A stretch of 64,000 nt of DNA, from NCBI RefSeq assembly GCF_022259695.1, contig NZ_CP092099.1:3432001-3496000 (forward strand), written 5' to 3'. Source of the DNA: Flaviramulus sp. BrNp1-15. GTDB lineage: Bacteria > Bacteroidota > Bacteroidia > Flavobacteriales > Flavobacteriaceae. The notes below the pieces were generated by a model. That model saw nothing but the letters and a program-made list of their open reading frames with translations, was not told the origin of the DNA and made no database searches. Numbering within the stretch: position 1 is the first letter of the stretch; the number at the start of each line of letters is the position of its first letter. The translations under genes and the position numbers were made by a program. Below, piece by piece: positions 1 through 8,966 of this stretch.

Positions 1-967
1 TTCTATTTTTTTCTAATGTATTAATGTAATTTTCTAAGGCTTCGTTAGTTGCTTGTTGAAACTCTCCATCATCAATAGGATTATACTCTATAATATTGAC
101 TTTACAGGGCACATACTTACAAAATTTAACAAAAGCATCAATATCCTTTTGGGTGTCGTTAATGCCTTTCCAAACTACATATTCATAACTTATTTTACGT
201 TTGGTTTTAGAATACCAATACTCAAGTGCCTCTCGTAAATCTTCTAATGGGAAAGTTTCATTGAATGGCATTATGGAAGTTCTTACCTTATCGATTGCGG
301 AATGTAAGGAAACAGCTAAATTAAATTTCACCTCATCATCAGCCATTTTTTTTATCATTTTTGGCACACCCGATGTTGAAAGTGTGATGCGTTTTGGCGA
401 CATCCCTAAACCTTCATCTGAAGTAATTTTATCAATGGCTTTTATAACATTATTATAGTTCATGAGTGGTTCGCCCATACCCATAAATACAATATTGCTT
501 AATGGACGATTATGATACAATCTGCTTTCATTATCTATAGCGACAACTTGGTCGTAAATTTCGTCTGGGTTTAAATTACGCATACGCTTTAAACGCGCTG
601 TTGCACAAAATTTACAATCTAAACTACAACCTACTTGACTTGACACACAAGCAGTTGTTCTGGTAGCTGTTGGTATTAAAACCGATTCTACAATTAATCC
701 ATCGTGTAAGCGTACAGCATTTTTAACAGTTCCGTCGCTACTACGTTGCATAGTATCAACCTTTATATGGTTTATGACAAAATTGTCTTGCAGCATTTGG
801 CGTGTTTCTTTTGAAATATTTGTCATATCCTCAAAAGTATGCGCAGCTTTTTGCCAAAGCCACTCGTAAACTTGATTTCCTCGAAATGCTTTATCGCCTT
901 GTTTTACAAAGAAATCTCGTAATTGCTCTTTGGTTAATGCGCGTATGTCTTTTTTACCTGTTGCCAT
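1..967 (-). CDS. rlmN: 23S rRNA (adenine-C2)-methyltransferase RlmN, C-terminus outside window
   Basis: A radical-SAM enzyme that methylates C2 of A2503 in 23S rRNA and A37 of some tRNAs. Reading the minus strand from the ATG at 967 gives an open frame to the window edge, about 322 residues; the family is usually about 345-350, so only the last few dozen residues are missing. The radical-SAM cluster motif is C114-x3-C118-x2-C121 (CSLDCKFC), preceded by C107 in TACVSSQVGC, and GMGEPLMNY follows, all typical of RlmN. Gene identity is secure. No clear ribosome-binding site is visible, which is normal in this phylum. Confidence 0.96.
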   Translation of the reverse strand, partial: MATGKKDIRALTKEQLRDFFVKQGDKAFRGNQVYEWLWQKAAHTFEDMTNISKETRQMLQDNFVINHIKVDTMQRSSDGTVKNAVRLHDGLIVESVLIPTATRTTACVSSQVGCSLDCKFCATARLKRMRNLNPDEIYDQVVAIDNESRLYHNRPLSNIVFMGMGEPLMNYNNVIKAIDKITSDEGLGMSPKRITLSTSGVPKMIKKMADDEVKFNLAVSLHSAIDKVRTSIMPFNETFPLEDLREALEYWYSKTKRKISYEYVVWKGINDTQKDIDAFVKFCKYVPCKVNIIEYNPIDDGEFQQATNEALENYINTLEKNR

Positions 968-1203
968 AAGTGATGCAAAAATAGTGAAAGGATTTGCGAT
1001 TTACGATTTTTGATTTACGAATTATAAATTGAAATTGTGTTTTGCATTAGGGATTGCAACGGCATCCTTTTTAAAACTTTGAGCAAACGAAAATTAAATT
1101 ACTGACTATAATTATAACGATTGTATGTGATTTGATTACTAAAAAATGACTTTTTAAAAAGATATAGTGGAAAGCGCGACCCTTTTGGGGAATGCCCTAA
1201 AAT

Positions 1204-1233
1204 TAAAAAAAGCCTTGAATACACAAGGCTTTT
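1204..1233 (-). terminator. intrinsic terminator after queA
   Basis: On the minus strand a 10-bp stem (AAAAGCCTTG / CAAGGCTTTT) with a 6-base loop is followed by a run of T. It lies just beyond the queA stop codon and should end that transcript. The bases between rlmN and this hairpin (968-1203) hold no gene that I can see, only an AT-rich stretch with GATTTACG-like short repeats near 990-1022. Confidence 0.85.
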
Positions 1234-1239
1234 AAGAAT

Positions 1240-2289
1240 TTATATGATTAGCATAGCATCTCCATAACTGTAAAATTTATATTTTTCTTTTACAGCTTCT
1301 TCGTATGCCTTTTTAATAAAGTCGTGACCTGCAAATGCCGAAACCATCATTAATAATGTAGATTTTGGCGTATGAAAATTAGTTATCATACTGTTAGCAA
1401 TACTAAAATCGTACGGTGGGAAAATGAATTTGTTTGTCCATCCATCCATTTCATTTAACTTACCACTTGATGATACTGCACTTTCTATAGCACGCATAGC
1501 CGTAGTACCTACTGCACATACACGTTTTTTGTTTTTAATACCTGTATTAACAATATCTACTGCTTTTTCGTCAATTTTTAATTCTTCACTATCCATTTTA
1601 TGTTTAGATAAATCTTCAACCTCAACTGGATTAAATGTACCTAAACCTACATGTAAAGTTACCTCAGCAAAATTAATACCTTTAATTTCTAAACGTTTTA
1701 ATAAATGTTTTGAAAAGTGAAGTCCTGCTGTTGGAGCCGCTACTGCACCTTCGTTTTTTGCATAAATGGTTTGGTAACGCTCTTCATCTTCTGGCTCAAC
1801 CTCTCTTTTTATGTATTTAGGAAGTGGTGTTTGACCAAGTTCGTTTAATTTTAAACGAAATTCTCTGTAAGATCCATCATATAAAAAGCGTAGTGTACGT
1901 CCTCTTGAAGTTGTATTATCTATAACCTCTGCAACTAAGGTATCATCATCACCAAAATATAATTTGTTACCTATTCTTATTTTACGTGCTGGATCTACTA
2001 GAACATCCCAAAGACGTTGCTCTTCGTTTAATTCTCTTAATAAAAACACCTCAATTCTTGCTCCTGTTTTTTCTTTATTACCATATAATCTGGCAGGAAA
2101 CACTTTAGTGTTGTTAAGTATTAAAACATCATCTTCATCAAAATAGTCAATAATGTCTTTAAACATTTTATGTTCGATAGTTTGATTTTTTCTATCTAAA
2201 ACCATTAAACGTGCTTCATCTCTGTTTTCTGATGGATACTCTGCTAATAATTCTTCTGGTAAATCGAAACCAAAGTTTGATAATTTCAT
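1240..2289 (-). CDS. queA: tRNA preQ1(34) S-adenosylmethionine ribosyltransferase-isomerase QueA
   Basis: Transfers and isomerises the ribosyl part of SAM onto preQ1 at tRNA position 34, making epoxyqueuosine. The 349-residue length is standard for the family. It opens with the usual [18 protein letters not shown] start, and the highly conserved [10 protein letters not shown] and [13 protein letters not shown] segments are present. The gene has a good promoter of its own (2322-2353) and its own terminator, so it is probably transcribed alone or with weak read-through from aroA, which ends 79 bases upstream. Confidence 0.97.
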   Translation of the reverse strand: MKLSNFGFDLPEELLAEYPSENRDEARLMVLDRKNQTIEHKMFKDIIDYFDEDDVLILNNTKVFPARLYGNKEKTGARIEVFLLRELNEEQRLWDVLVDPARKIRIGNKLYFGDDDTLVAEVIDNTTSRGRTLRFLYDGSYREFRLKLNELGQTPLPKYIKREVEPEDEERYQTIYAKNEGAVAAPTAGLHFSKHLLKRLEIKGINFAEVTLHVGLGTFNPVEVEDLSKHKMDSEELKIDEKAVDIVNTGIKNKKRVCAVGTTAMRAIESAVSSSGKLNEMDGWTNKFIFPPYDFSIANSMITNFHTPKSTLLMMVSAFAGHDFIKKAYEEAVKEKYKFYSYGDAMLII

Positions 2290-2321
2290 ATATGTTTTAC
2301 TTTTTTTATTAAGAAAGGTTG

Positions 2322-2353
2322 CAAATATACAATCTGAGAATAGGGGTTGTCAA
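2322..2353 (-). promoter_or_regulatory. candidate promoter of queA
   Basis: On the minus strand TATATTTG (2322-2329) matches the Bacteroidota -7 consensus TAnnTTTG, and TTG (2351-2353) lies 21 bases upstream as the -33 element. Transcription would start about 25-30 bases before the queA ATG. Inferred from consensus only. Confidence 0.55.
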
Positions 2354-2368
2354 GTAAAAGTGTGATTA

Positions 2369-3595
2369 TTATTTAGTTATTTTAAATCCTAGAGATATTA
2401 AGTCGTCCCAAAATGTTGGGTATGACTTAGAGACCACCATAGCATCCTCAATAATAATTGGTGTTTTAAGTGCTAACGGCGCAAATGCCATAGCCATTCT
2501 ATGATCGTTATAAGTGGCAATTGAAACTAATTCTTTTAATGAATTTGAAGCCGATAAGTGTAATGATTTATCTGTTATTTCAACCTTTCCGCCTAATTTT
2601 TCAATTTCAGTTTTTAGAGCAACAAGTCTATCGGTTTCTTTTATCTTTAGGGTATGCAAACCTGTTAAATCACATGAAATGCCTAAGGAAAAACAAGTTA
2701 CAGCTATAGTTTGAGCAATATCTGGAGCATTTTTTAAGTCTAATGTTAACGGTTTAAACTCTATAGTTTCCTTTTTTAACGTGATACTATTTTCATTAAA
2801 AACTGAGCTAACTCCAAAATGTTTATAAATTTCTACTAATACTGAATCTCCTTGTAAAGAATTTGATTTGTAAGAGGACAATGTTATCTCTGTCCCCACA
2901 TCACTTAAAGCTACAATGCTAAAATAATACGAAGCCGAAGACCAATCTGACTCTACAGTCAAGGTTTTAGGTTTTGGTTTTTGAGTAATTGGTTTTACTG
3001 TTATGGTATTACCAACAAATGAATTTTCTATTCCTATTTCGTTAAGCAAACTTAAAGTCATGTTTATATAAGGAATAGAAGTTATTTGACCTTCTAAAGT
3101 TAATTCTAATCCGTTTTCGAGTTTTGAAGCTATAAGTAATAATGCAGAAATATACTGGCTACTTACATTAGCTTTTAATGCTACTTTATGTTTGGTTAGT
3201 TTTTTTCCTTTAATTCTAATTGGTGGGAAACCTTTATTTTCTTCATAACTAATTTCTGCTCCTAAATCTTGAAGCGCCTCAACTAAAATTTTAATTGGAC
3301 GTTCTTTCATACGTTTAGAACCAGTGAGTATCACTTCTCTTCCTTCTTGAATCGAGAAATACGCTGTTAAAAAACGCATTGCTGTTCCCGCGTGATGAAT
3401 GTCTACAATATCAGATTGAGAATTCAAAGCGTTCGTCATTAGGTTGCTATCATCAGAATTAGAAACGTTTTCAAGTTTAAATTCTGGATACAGCGCCTGT
3501 AGTAATAACAAACGATTAGATTCACTTTTAGAACCTGTTATGGTGATTTTCGATTGACGATTTTGGATTGATGATTTATTAAGGGTAAAATTCAT
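2369..3595 (-). CDS. aroA: 3-phosphoshikimate 1-carboxyvinyltransferase (EPSP synthase)
   Basis: Sixth step of the shikimate pathway: joins shikimate 3-phosphate and phosphoenolpyruvate. At 408 residues it is slightly shorter than the common 425-440. Visible signatures are GSKSESNR (21-28, substrate-binding Lys/Ser/Arg), HAGTAMRFL near residue 70, SDWSSASYYF, KIKETDRL and the C-terminal YNDHRMAMAF. The first 15 or so codons contain a GATTT/CGATT-rich stretch similar to short repeats seen between rlmN and queA. The other aromatic genes are in a separate operon at 13-17 kb, so aroA is regulated apart from them. Confidence 0.95.
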   Translation of the reverse strand: MNFTLNKSSIQNRQSKITITGSKSESNRLLLLQALYPEFKLENVSNSDDSNLMTNALNSQSDIVDIHHAGTAMRFLTAYFSIQEGREVILTGSKRMKERPIKILVEALQDLGAEISYEENKGFPPIRIKGKKLTKHKVALKANVSSQYISALLLIASKLENGLELTLEGQITSIPYINMTLSLLNEIGIENSFVGNTITVKPITQKPKPKTLTVESDWSSASYYFSIVALSDVGTEITLSSYKSNSLQGDSVLVEIYKHFGVSSVFNENSITLKKETIEFKPLTLDLKNAPDIAQTIAVTCFSLGISCDLTGLHTLKIKETDRLVALKTEIEKLGGKVEITDKSLHLSASNSLKELVSIATYNDHRMAMAFAPLALKTPIIIEDAMVVSKSYPTFWDDLISLGFKITK

Positions 3596-3605
3596 TATAA
3601 AGTAT

Positions 3606-3632
3606 TAAAAAACGCTTCTTAAAAGAAGCGTT
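3606..3632 (-). terminator. intrinsic terminator after the MazG-like gene
   Basis: On the minus strand the palindrome AACGCTTCTT/AAGAAGCGTT is followed by TTTT. It closes the DUF3857-DUF3857-MazG transcript. A TAnnTTTG-type sequence (TATATTTG, 3633-3640) ends exactly where the hairpin begins, so a promoter for aroA could start transcription inside the hairpin. Confidence 0.8.
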
Positions 3633-3648
3633 CAAATATACTTATAAA

Positions 3649-3975
3649 TTATTTTAATTTTTCGTTATTATGGTGTCTATCATGGTCACGTTTTGCTTTT
3701 TTATCCATTCTTTTATCAAATGCTTTTTGTAAATCTACACCTGTTTGGTTCGCTAAGCATAAAACAACAAACAACACATCGGCAAGCTCTTCGCCTAAAT
3801 CTTTGTCTTTGTCACTTTCTTTTTCGCTTTGTTCTCCATATCTGCGAGCAATAATACGTGCTACTTCTCCAACTTCTTCGGTTAGTTGAGCCATATTTGT
3901 AAGCTCGTTAAAATAGCGTACACCATGTTCGTTAATCCAGTCGTCTACTATTTGTTGTGCGTTTTGTATATTCAT
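3649..3975 (-). CDS. MazG-like nucleotide pyrophosphohydrolase
   Basis: A small all-alpha NTP pyrophosphohydrolase of 108 residues, the usual size for the single-domain MazG/iMazG group that hydrolyses non-canonical or excess nucleoside triphosphates. The metal-binding helices carry EEVGE (33-37) and EELAD (62-66), the expected ExxE...ExxD pattern. A Lys/Arg/His-rich tail follows. It starts 2 bases after the stop of the upstream DUF3857 gene, so it is probably cotranscribed with it, although no functional link is obvious. The exact substrate cannot be told from sequence. Confidence 0.88.
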   Translation of the reverse strand: MNIQNAQQIVDDWINEHGVRYFNELTNMAQLTEEVGEVARIIARRYGEQSEKESDKDKDLGEELADVLFVVLCLANQTGVDLQKAFDKRMDKKAKRDHDRHHNNEKLK

Positions 3976-3977
3976 TC

Positions 3978-5987
3978 TTAGGTTTTACTTAAAACTATTT
4001 GTTCGTTTTCTTTTTCTATGAACATTTTAAAATATTCTCTTAAAGCATCGTAATATAATGGAGAAATAATTGACTCATTTATTTCAGTGGTTATAATTAA
4101 ATTAATTACTGATCCTTTTTGGGAAATGTTATATTTAAATGTTCCCAAATTGTCAGGCAATGCTAACACAGCAACCTCAGGTATAGACTCTACTTCGTAT
4201 CCTTCGGGTAAATTTATAATTATTCTATACATACTTTCTGAAGGAAAACCAAAATCAACTGGAAATTCTCTTTTTTCTAATTTAAAAGGATTTTCTTTTG
4301 TAGCTAAAAAGAATAAAGGCGAAAAATAAATTTTATTTCCAATTATATCTGCTTGACTTTCTTTAAAAAATTTATAAGTTTCTGTTACTGGTTTAGTTAA
4401 ATCTGTTGCATTGCTAACCTTGAAATCAGAAATTTCTATTCCTCCATATTTATTTTCTAATTTTTCTAAAAAATCATTTTCATTTGCATTATTAAATTTT
4501 ACTCTATAAGACAACGCATTATGATTTGTTTTTGAAATACGATAATTCCCTTCAATACTACCTTCTTCATCTAACTTAACCACCATAGTTACTGTATTCT
4601 TTGAGTTTGTTTTTGGGTATAAACTTACCAAAGTAGAATTACCATCTTTTCTTATTATTCTACCATCCCAATTTAAAACTCTATATGGTAAAATGTTTGG
4701 TGAACCATATTTACTTGTAGCATCAAGTAAAATATTCCCTTCCGGCATTTCAACACAAGAAATAACATAATCATAACCAATTCTTGTTGGAAACAAAGGA
4801 ATACCATTATTTCTTGTACTTACTAGCACAGGATTCGCATTTAGGCCAGCATGACGAAGCATAGATGTAAGCATTAAATTAATTTCTGCAACATTACCTA
4901 CTTGTTCTTTATATGCTTTTCTTACTCCTTTGTCTGTATATTTACCATAATACTCATTCCATTTTACTTTAGACTTTACAAAATCAAAAATTAAAGATAA
5001 TCGATTAAATGGGTCTGATGTTGTAGCAATTATAGCATCTATATCATCTTCAAAATATCCTGTTTTATTTAATTCCTCACCAAAATTAGAACTTTTATAT
5101 ATAGTTTTAACTACATCTTCCCAAGTAGTTGAATAAAAATCCATTGGAGAATTAGGGAATTTAGTATAAGAAAGCTCATATTTTACCGATGACCTATAAT
5201 TATTAATATTATTTACATAAGGTTCATCTTTTAAAGCTGGTATGTTATTAATATTATATGATGTAATATAAGTTTGAAAATCTATACTTGATGAACTAAA
5301 TGTGGTTTTTGAAGCTCCTAACCTACCTTCTGTTCTTGTTCTATCATTAAATGTAATTTTTCCTCTTTTACTTGAAGACTCTGGTGTTACCAGTAAATAT
5401 CCTTTTGTATTAACTTTAAAATTGAAATACTCTGGAATTTCGATTTTGGCGTATATTTTTTTAACTGGAATATCATGTTGGAACTCAAACTCATCAACAT
5501 TCCAATAAAAGGGAGAAATTAATTTATATTCATATTCTATTACAGAACCCTCTTTTACATTGGGCATTGTAAATTTAGTTTCATCAAAATAACTAGATTT
5601 TTCTGTATTAAATACACCATCTTTTTTAAGCTTAACATCATCTATTTTATTATTAATTAAATTGTAGGTATAAGCTTTTAAATTGCCTACCTTTTCTCTA
5701 GTAGAATTATCTCTATATAGCATAATAGACTTAGTTGCATATTTAAACCCTTCTTGATTATATATTTTAATTCTTTCATGAACATCGGTTATTAATTGAA
5801 AACCCTGACCTTGAACATAATTATAATACGTTCTTCTATATTTGTATAAATAGGTTGCACTGGCTGATGAATCTAAAGGGTTAAATTTTTCTATCAACTC
5901 TTCTTTTGATATTTTACCAAAATCATAATCCTGTGCAAATCCTGTAAAACTTATAAAAAATACTAATAAAAGAATAGAAAGTCTCAT
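3978..5987 (-). CDS. secreted DUF3857 protein with degenerate transglutaminase-like domain
   Basis: A 669-residue protein with a cleavable signal peptide (MRLSILLLVFFISFTGFAQ). It has an N-terminal DUF3857 beta-domain, then a transglutaminase/protease-like core around residues 330-430, then a beta-rich C-terminal part, the normal flavobacterial arrangement. The core looks inactive: where the catalytic Cys motif GDCK should be, the sequence is GNVAEIN (Val366), and the catalytic His is replaced by Tyr (about 407), while the Asp in LLDATSK (422) is kept. It lies 4 bases after its paralogue. Role unknown; probably a structural or binding protein of the periplasm or outer surface. Confidence 0.85.
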   Translation of the reverse strand: MRLSILLLVFFISFTGFAQDYDFGKISKEELIEKFNPLDSSASATYLYKYRRTYYNYVQGQGFQLITDVHERIKIYNQEGFKYATKSIMLYRDNSTREKVGNLKAYTYNLINNKIDDVKLKKDGVFNTEKSSYFDETKFTMPNVKEGSVIEYEYKLISPFYWNVDEFEFQHDIPVKKIYAKIEIPEYFNFKVNTKGYLLVTPESSSKRGKITFNDRTRTEGRLGASKTTFSSSSIDFQTYITSYNINNIPALKDEPYVNNINNYRSSVKYELSYTKFPNSPMDFYSTTWEDVVKTIYKSSNFGEELNKTGYFEDDIDAIIATTSDPFNRLSLIFDFVKSKVKWNEYYGKYTDKGVRKAYKEQVGNVAEINLMLTSMLRHAGLNANPVLVSTRNNGIPLFPTRIGYDYVISCVEMPEGNILLDATSKYGSPNILPYRVLNWDGRIIRKDGNSTLVSLYPKTNSKNTVTMVVKLDEEGSIEGNYRISKTNHNALSYRVKFNNANENDFLEKLENKYGGIEISDFKVSNATDLTKPVTETYKFFKESQADIIGNKIYFSPLFFLATKENPFKLEKREFPVDFGFPSESMYRIIINLPEGYEVESIPEVAVLALPDNLGTFKYNISQKGSVINLIITTEINESIISPLYYDALREYFKMFIEKENEQIVLSKT

Positions 5988-5991
5988 AGTG

Positions 5992-7902
5992 TTATTGGTT
6001 TTTAATTAATGCTATTTTTGCGTTATCATATTTAGATACTTCTTTGTAAAAAATTCTAAATTTATTGTAATCTTCTTTAGGAAATTCGCCATCATTTACA
6101 ATAAACTCTCTTTTATAAACCAGAGTTTTCTCATCCTTTTCAGAGATATTGATTTTATAGCTCCCAAATTTATTTTCTATTATCTTTTCTGTAGGTAAAG
6201 ATTCTACTTTGTAACTTGGTGGTAATATAATTTCAACTTCATCTTTATCAATAAAGCCTCTATTTATTTTTAAAGGAAATTTTCTACTTCTATAACGATC
6301 TGGAATGTCTGTATTTCTATTTAAAGCATTAACAGTTAACAACATTCTATTTCCCGCTTTTTTTGTGTAATTAGATGCTTTAAAGCTAACATCTTCAATA
6401 AATTTAATATTAGTTTTATCATTATTAATATTAAAACTATCTATATTTATGTTAGTTATATATTTCCATCTTTTTTTATAGTGTACATCTATATCGCGCT
6501 CTATTTCTGATTCCAACCAATATTTATCATCATATTGAATTCCTTCAGAAGTTATATTAACATTTACTTTAATTTCTCCATCATCAGAAACGACATAGTT
6601 TCCTTTTATATACTGACTATTTTCTTCTGTTTCATACTTTTTTGTATGAACTATTTCACCTCCTTCTGGGGTTATAACCAATGCATCTCTATCATCAGTA
6701 AAATCGCCAATAAAACCAAAAGGCAGTTTTTGGCTTGTGCACTCTAACCAAATATTTTCATCATTATTGGGTATTGATAAAATAACATGATTTCCTTGCA
6801 TCGCACTAAAATTTTTCTCTAAATTTCTTTGTGAACTACCAGCATAAATAACAGTATAATTTGACTCAATATCAATGGCTTTTAAAAGAGACATTGTATA
6901 ATTTGTTAATGCTTTACAATCTCCATAACCAACCTCATCAACATATGAAGCATTAAAAGGTTTCCAGCCACCTATTCCCACTTGTACACTTATGTATCTA
7001 ACTTTATCTTGTACATATTGGTATATCTTTTTAGCTTTATCAATATCACTTGTTTCATTTTTAACTAAATCCTGAATCATGTTAATGGTTTGAGAAGATA
7101 AATCATGTGTACCCTTAATTAAATCATGATACATCCATTTTCCAAAATCATCCCAATTTTCAACTTCTGCATATACACCTTCTAAGGTGAACTGCTTTGA
7201 TGCAAATAAAACATTAGGAATTACATCTAAAATAGAGGGACTATAATCTTCTGGTTTAAAAGATTCAATATTCTTAATGTTATAACTTATCATTCCTACT
7301 TCATCTTCTTTTTCTAATTGTAAACCTTCTATATTATTTTCCTTTTTTCTTATACTTAAAGTTTCAGGATAGTTAATTGAGAATTCACTTGACTCCACAC
7401 TAACATAATAATCTGTAACAGGTCTAAAAGACGGTATAAAGGCTGTATTATTTGTATAAGTTTCGTATGTAAATTCAATAGTATAAGGGTAATCTATTGG
7501 GGTATATCTCAAATATTTTACTCTAGAGTCTGAATACAATGTACCTCCATCTACAGCACTAACATCCTTAAAATCTTTTATTTTAATTTTTTTGATTTCT
7601 TCTCCATATGCATCAAAAACCAAAGCTTGAAGAGATTTTATATTTCTACTATTATCGTAATGCATATATGCATCAATATTTCTATCTCCATATTTATTTA
7701 ATATGGTAATTATTCTTCTCCCTTTTACAACCATTTCATTAGAAGATTTTAATGAAATTTTGGTCTCATTTAATCTAATAACCGCATTGGCGTTTTCTTT
7801 AAGATGTTCTGGAATTGTTAAACTGGAATATAAATTTTCTTGAGAAAAAATAACTGATGTTGTAAAAAACAGTATAATTTTCAATATACTTCTTAAAATC
7901 AT
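5992..7902 (-). CDS. secreted DUF3857/transglutaminase-like protein
   Basis: A 636-residue protein with signal peptide (cleavage near FSQ-E), an N-terminal DUF3857 domain and a transglutaminase-like core. Unlike its downstream neighbour it keeps the Cys motif (GYGDCKAL, Cys329) and a His (QGNHVIL, His372); the third residue position is Glu (WLECTS, 387) instead of Asp. Transglutaminase-like folds of this family are usually thought to be peptidases or structural proteins; the substrate is unknown. First gene of a probable three-gene transcript with the paralogue and the MazG-like gene. No good promoter consensus found in the 90 bases upstream. Confidence 0.87.
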   Translation of the reverse strand: MILRSILKIILFFTTSVIFSQENLYSSLTIPEHLKENANAVIRLNETKISLKSSNEMVVKGRRIITILNKYGDRNIDAYMHYDNSRNIKSLQALVFDAYGEEIKKIKIKDFKDVSAVDGGTLYSDSRVKYLRYTPIDYPYTIEFTYETYTNNTAFIPSFRPVTDYYVSVESSEFSINYPETLSIRKKENNIEGLQLEKEDEVGMISYNIKNIESFKPEDYSPSILDVIPNVLFASKQFTLEGVYAEVENWDDFGKWMYHDLIKGTHDLSSQTINMIQDLVKNETSDIDKAKKIYQYVQDKVRYISVQVGIGGWKPFNASYVDEVGYGDCKALTNYTMSLLKAIDIESNYTVIYAGSSQRNLEKNFSAMQGNHVILSIPNNDENIWLECTSQKLPFGFIGDFTDDRDALVITPEGGEIVHTKKYETEENSQYIKGNYVVSDDGEIKVNVNITSEGIQYDDKYWLESEIERDIDVHYKKRWKYITNINIDSFNINNDKTNIKFIEDVSFKASNYTKKAGNRMLLTVNALNRNTDIPDRYRSRKFPLKINRGFIDKDEVEIILPPSYKVESLPTEKIIENKFGSYKINISEKDEKTLVYKREFIVNDGEFPKEDYNKFRIFYKEVSKYDNAKIALIKNQ

Positions 7903-7993
7903 GTAGTTGGTCGGTTGGTTGTATGATACTTTAAGCCTTAAAACTATAACAATATCTTCTCTAATTTTATGAGAAAAATCATATTTTAATTTC

Positions 7994-8512
7994 TTACTTG
8001 TTAGTTTTTATTGCTAAAAATCTTACACCTAAGATAATAAAACAAGGTAAAATTATAAACTTAATTTCGCTAAAAAGCACTTTTAATCCCCAAGTGGAAA
8101 AAAATTCAGATATTCCTATGGGTGATACTTTTATACCTCTAAACGGAAAAAAGAAACGCTCATTATTAAAAGGAATAAAAAAACCAATACCTTTTCCTCC
8201 TGATGTCATGGCATCTAGAATTCCATGAGATAATGTGGATAGAAAGATTACTAAAAACCATACTAGCTTGTTCTTTTTTCCAAATATAAACATGAGTAGT
8301 AGTGCCCAAATTATTGAAAAAAGAATGGAATGTGTAAACCCACGATGCCCCAAAGGATGCTCGTAAGCTATTCCAAACTTAAATGTTATAACATCAAAAT
8401 CTGGTAAAATGGTTGAAAAAATAGCTGCGAGTAATAGCCGTTTTGTGTTTTTTGAATCTATTATTTTTGTTAATGTAAACCCAACAATGCTATGACCGAA
8501 AGCAGATGCCAC
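7994..8512 (-). CDS. YdjM-family membrane-bound metal-dependent hydrolase
   Basis: A 172-residue inner-membrane protein of the YdjM/DUF457 family. The conserved metal-ligand motifs are all there: LPDFD, GHRGFTHS and SHGILDAMT, spread between four or so hydrophobic segments. In Escherichia coli the family member is LexA-controlled, but its reaction is not established. Its ATG overlaps the dtd stop by one base (TAATG-type), which suggests translational coupling, and so it is probably the last gene of an rsgA-dtd-ydjM transcript. Confidence 0.85.
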   Translation of the reverse strand: MASAFGHSIVGFTLTKIIDSKNTKRLLLAAIFSTILPDFDVITFKFGIAYEHPLGHRGFTHSILFSIIWALLLMFIFGKKNKLVWFLVIFLSTLSHGILDAMTSGGKGIGFFIPFNNERFFFPFRGIKVSPIGISEFFSTWGLKVLFSEIKFIILPCFIILGVRFLAIKTNK

Positions 8513-8964
8513 TATTCTTTATTTTTTGAATCGATTATAATGGTAACCGGTCCATCATTAAGTAACTCCACTTTCATATCGGCTCCAAATTGACCTGTTT
8601 GAACTGGTCTACCTAAATCTATTTCTAACTGTTTTACAAACGCTTCGTAAAGCGGAATAGCTACATCTGGTTTTGCTGCTTTTATATAGCTGGGTCTGTT
8701 TCCTTTTTTTGTAGACGCATGTAAAGTAAATTGACTCACTATAATAGCCTCACCATCAACTTCTTTTATAGATTTATTCATCACACCATTTTCATCACCA
8801 AAAATTCTTAGGTTAGTTATTTTGTTTGAAAGCCAATTAATATCCTCTTTAATGTCTTCATTTATAATTCCCAAAAGAATTAAAAGCCCTTGCGAAATTG
8901 AAGCTACTTTATTTCCATCAATAGTAACACTTGCTTTTAAAACACGTTGAATAATTACTTTCAT
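8512..8964 (-). CDS. dtd: D-aminoacyl-tRNA deacylase
   Basis: Removes D-amino acids (and glycine from tRNA-Ala) wrongly attached to tRNA. The 150-residue length is standard. The two cross-subunit active-site motifs of DTD are visible: SQFTLHAS near residue 78 and NDGPVTIII near the C-terminus (about 136-144). It begins 2 bases after rsgA and overlaps the YdjM-type gene by one base, so the three form a tight cluster of translation quality control plus one membrane protein. Confidence 0.96.
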   Translation of the reverse strand: MKVIIQRVLKASVTIDGNKVASISQGLLILLGIINEDIKEDINWLSNKITNLRIFGDENGVMNKSIKEVDGEAIIVSQFTLHASTKKGNRPSYIKAAKPDVAIPLYEAFVKQLEIDLGRPVQTGQFGADMKVELLNDGPVTIIIDSKNKE

Positions 8965-8966
8965 TC

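Noticed and set aside
201-458. Plus-strand open frame of 85 codons opposite rlmN
   Set aside because: It is the antisense shadow of a clearly conserved RlmN frame and resembles no protein.
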